From Frankiales bacterium (GTDB taxonomy: Bacteria > Actinomycetota > Actinomycetes > Mycobacteriales > SCTD01): a stretch of 6,204 bases of DNA. The stretch covers positions 1-6,204 of the forward strand of contig JAOPWW010000124.1 of the NCBI GenBank assembly GCA_025965495.1, given 5' to 3'. Position 1 is the first letter of the stretch, and every line of letters starts with the position of its first letter. The notes under the pieces were generated by a model that did not search any database, was not told the origin of the DNA, and was given only the letters and a program-made list of their open reading frames with translations. Below are positions 5,832 through 6,204 of this stretch, in pieces. A program made the position numbers and the translations under genes.

Positions 5832-5848
5832 TTCCACGGGCCCGGGGT
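5821..5848 (+). terminator. Inverted repeat across the lpqB stop codon, possible terminator
   Basis: ACCCCGGG (5821-5828) pairs perfectly with CCCGGGGT (5841-5848) across a 12-base loop, and the lpqB stop TAG lies in the loop. A T-G wobble could add one pair. There is no T-tract after it, so this could be a weak actinobacterial-type hairpin terminator or a processing site between lpqB and comF. It is equally possible that comF is simply read through. Confidence 0.4.
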
Positions 5849-5855
5849 GTCCACA
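5847..5855 (+). promoter_or_regulatory. DnaA-box-like nonamer upstream of comF
   Basis: GTGTCCACA differs from the preferred actinobacterial DnaA box TTGTCCACA at the first base only. It lies 52 bases before the comF start in the short intergenic gap. A single nonamer is weak evidence. It is noted because similar nonamers occur as a pair in front of mtrA. Confidence 0.25.
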
Positions 5856-5907
5856 GACCGGCTCCCGGCCCTGGTGGCCGCGGACGTGCCGCGGCAGCGT
5901 CCGCGTC

Positions 5908-6204
5908 GTGCTCCGCGACCTGCTCGACCTCGTCCTCCCCTCCGCCTGCGCGGGCTGCGGCGTGCCCGGCCGCGACCTGTGCGGCGAGTGCGAGCAGGAG
6001 CTGTCGGCGGACCCGTCCGTCGGGACGCTCGGCGGGGCGCCGCTGGCCTGCGCCGGTCCCTACTCCGGGGCGGTCCGCGGCGCCGTCGTCGCCCACAAGG
6101 AGCGCGGCCGGCTCGGTCTGGCCCGGCCGCTGGGCGCCGCGCTCGCCGTCGCCGTCACGGCGCTCGAGGTCGCCGGCCCGCTGGTGCTGGTGCCCGTCCC
6201 GTCG
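5908..6204 (+). CDS. comF: ComF family protein (phosphoribosyltransferase-like), 5' part (cut by window edge)
   Basis: The first 99 codons are present and remain open to the right edge. The protein begins VLRDLLDLVLPSACAGCGVP. It has a four-cysteine zinc-ribbon-like motif: Cys14 and Cys17 as CAGC, Cys25 and Cys28 as CGEC. Then follow a Tyr-Ser-Gly-Ala-Val-Arg motif (52-57), HKERGRLGLARPLG (63-76) and PLVLVPVPS at the cut end, the conserved entry to the phosphoribosyltransferase fold. This order is that of ComF/GntX family proteins, which take part in DNA uptake or use in some bacteria; in actinobacteria the role is not settled. GTG at 5908 is the only ATG/GTG/TTG start in frame after lpqB and places the first Cys pair at the usual distance. 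The Shine-Dalgarno is weak. ComF is the usual downstream neighbour of lpqB in actinobacteria. Confidence 0.93.
   Translation, partial: MLRDLLDLVLPSACAGCGVPGRDLCGECEQELSADPSVGTLGGAPLACAGPYSGAVRGAVVAHKERGRLGLARPLGAALAVAVTALEVAGPLVLVPVPS

Noticed and set aside
4749..5837. Minus-strand open frame of 362 codons opposite lpqB
   Set aside because: Composition-driven shadow of lpqB with no recognisable motif, signal or plausible start context.

Overview
The window reads as a chromosomal core locus of a very GC-rich actinobacterium. Codon third positions are almost all G or C, GTG starts are common, and the gene order mtrA-mtrB-lpqB-comF is the conserved actinobacterial arrangement. The neighbours on the left, a DUF4129 protein and a membrane protein resembling the GPDPase membrane domain, point to a non-mycobacterial member of the Actinomycetia. 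Kineosporiales- or Geodermatophilales-like organisms are possible, but that is inference and the genus cannot be fixed from the sequence alone.

Layout. Minus strand, left: the 5' part of a DUF4129 membrane protein gene (1-331, running off the left edge). It is joined by a 4-base GTGA overlap to the 3' end of a 415-residue membrane protein gene (328-1575). The N-terminus of that 415-residue protein carries seven tandem Trp-Gln-Gly-Gln-type hexapeptides. A 137-bp divergent intergenic region (1576-1712) follows. Plus strand: mtrA (1713-2414, GTG start), a 124-bp gap with a 10-bp perfect GC hairpin, mtrB (2539-4110), and lpqB (4107-5831, GTGA overlap with mtrB). Next come a 76-bp gap with an inverted repeat across the lpqB stop, and the 5' part of comF (5908-6204, running off the right edge). 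No stretch above 300 bases lacks a gene.

How the genes work together. MtrB is a sensor histidine kinase in the membrane and MtrA is its OmpR-family response regulator. LpqB is an extracytoplasmic lipoprotein that, in mycobacteria, interacts with MtrB's outer domain and modulates signalling. The system is linked to cell wall homeostasis, cell division and DNA replication in actinobacteria. ComF is a phosphoribosyltransferase-like protein associated with DNA uptake or processing in other bacteria. The divergent minus-strand pair is probably a separate transcription unit with an envelope-related but unknown role.

I found no novel system here. The most useful second looks are the mtrA-mtrB hairpin together with the uncertain mtrB start, the paired DnaA-box-like repeats directly in front of mtrA, and the hexapeptide tandem repeat. 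A sharp drop in codon bias inside the DUF4129 gene is also worth checking. No tRNA, rRNA, CRISPR or insertion sequence was seen.
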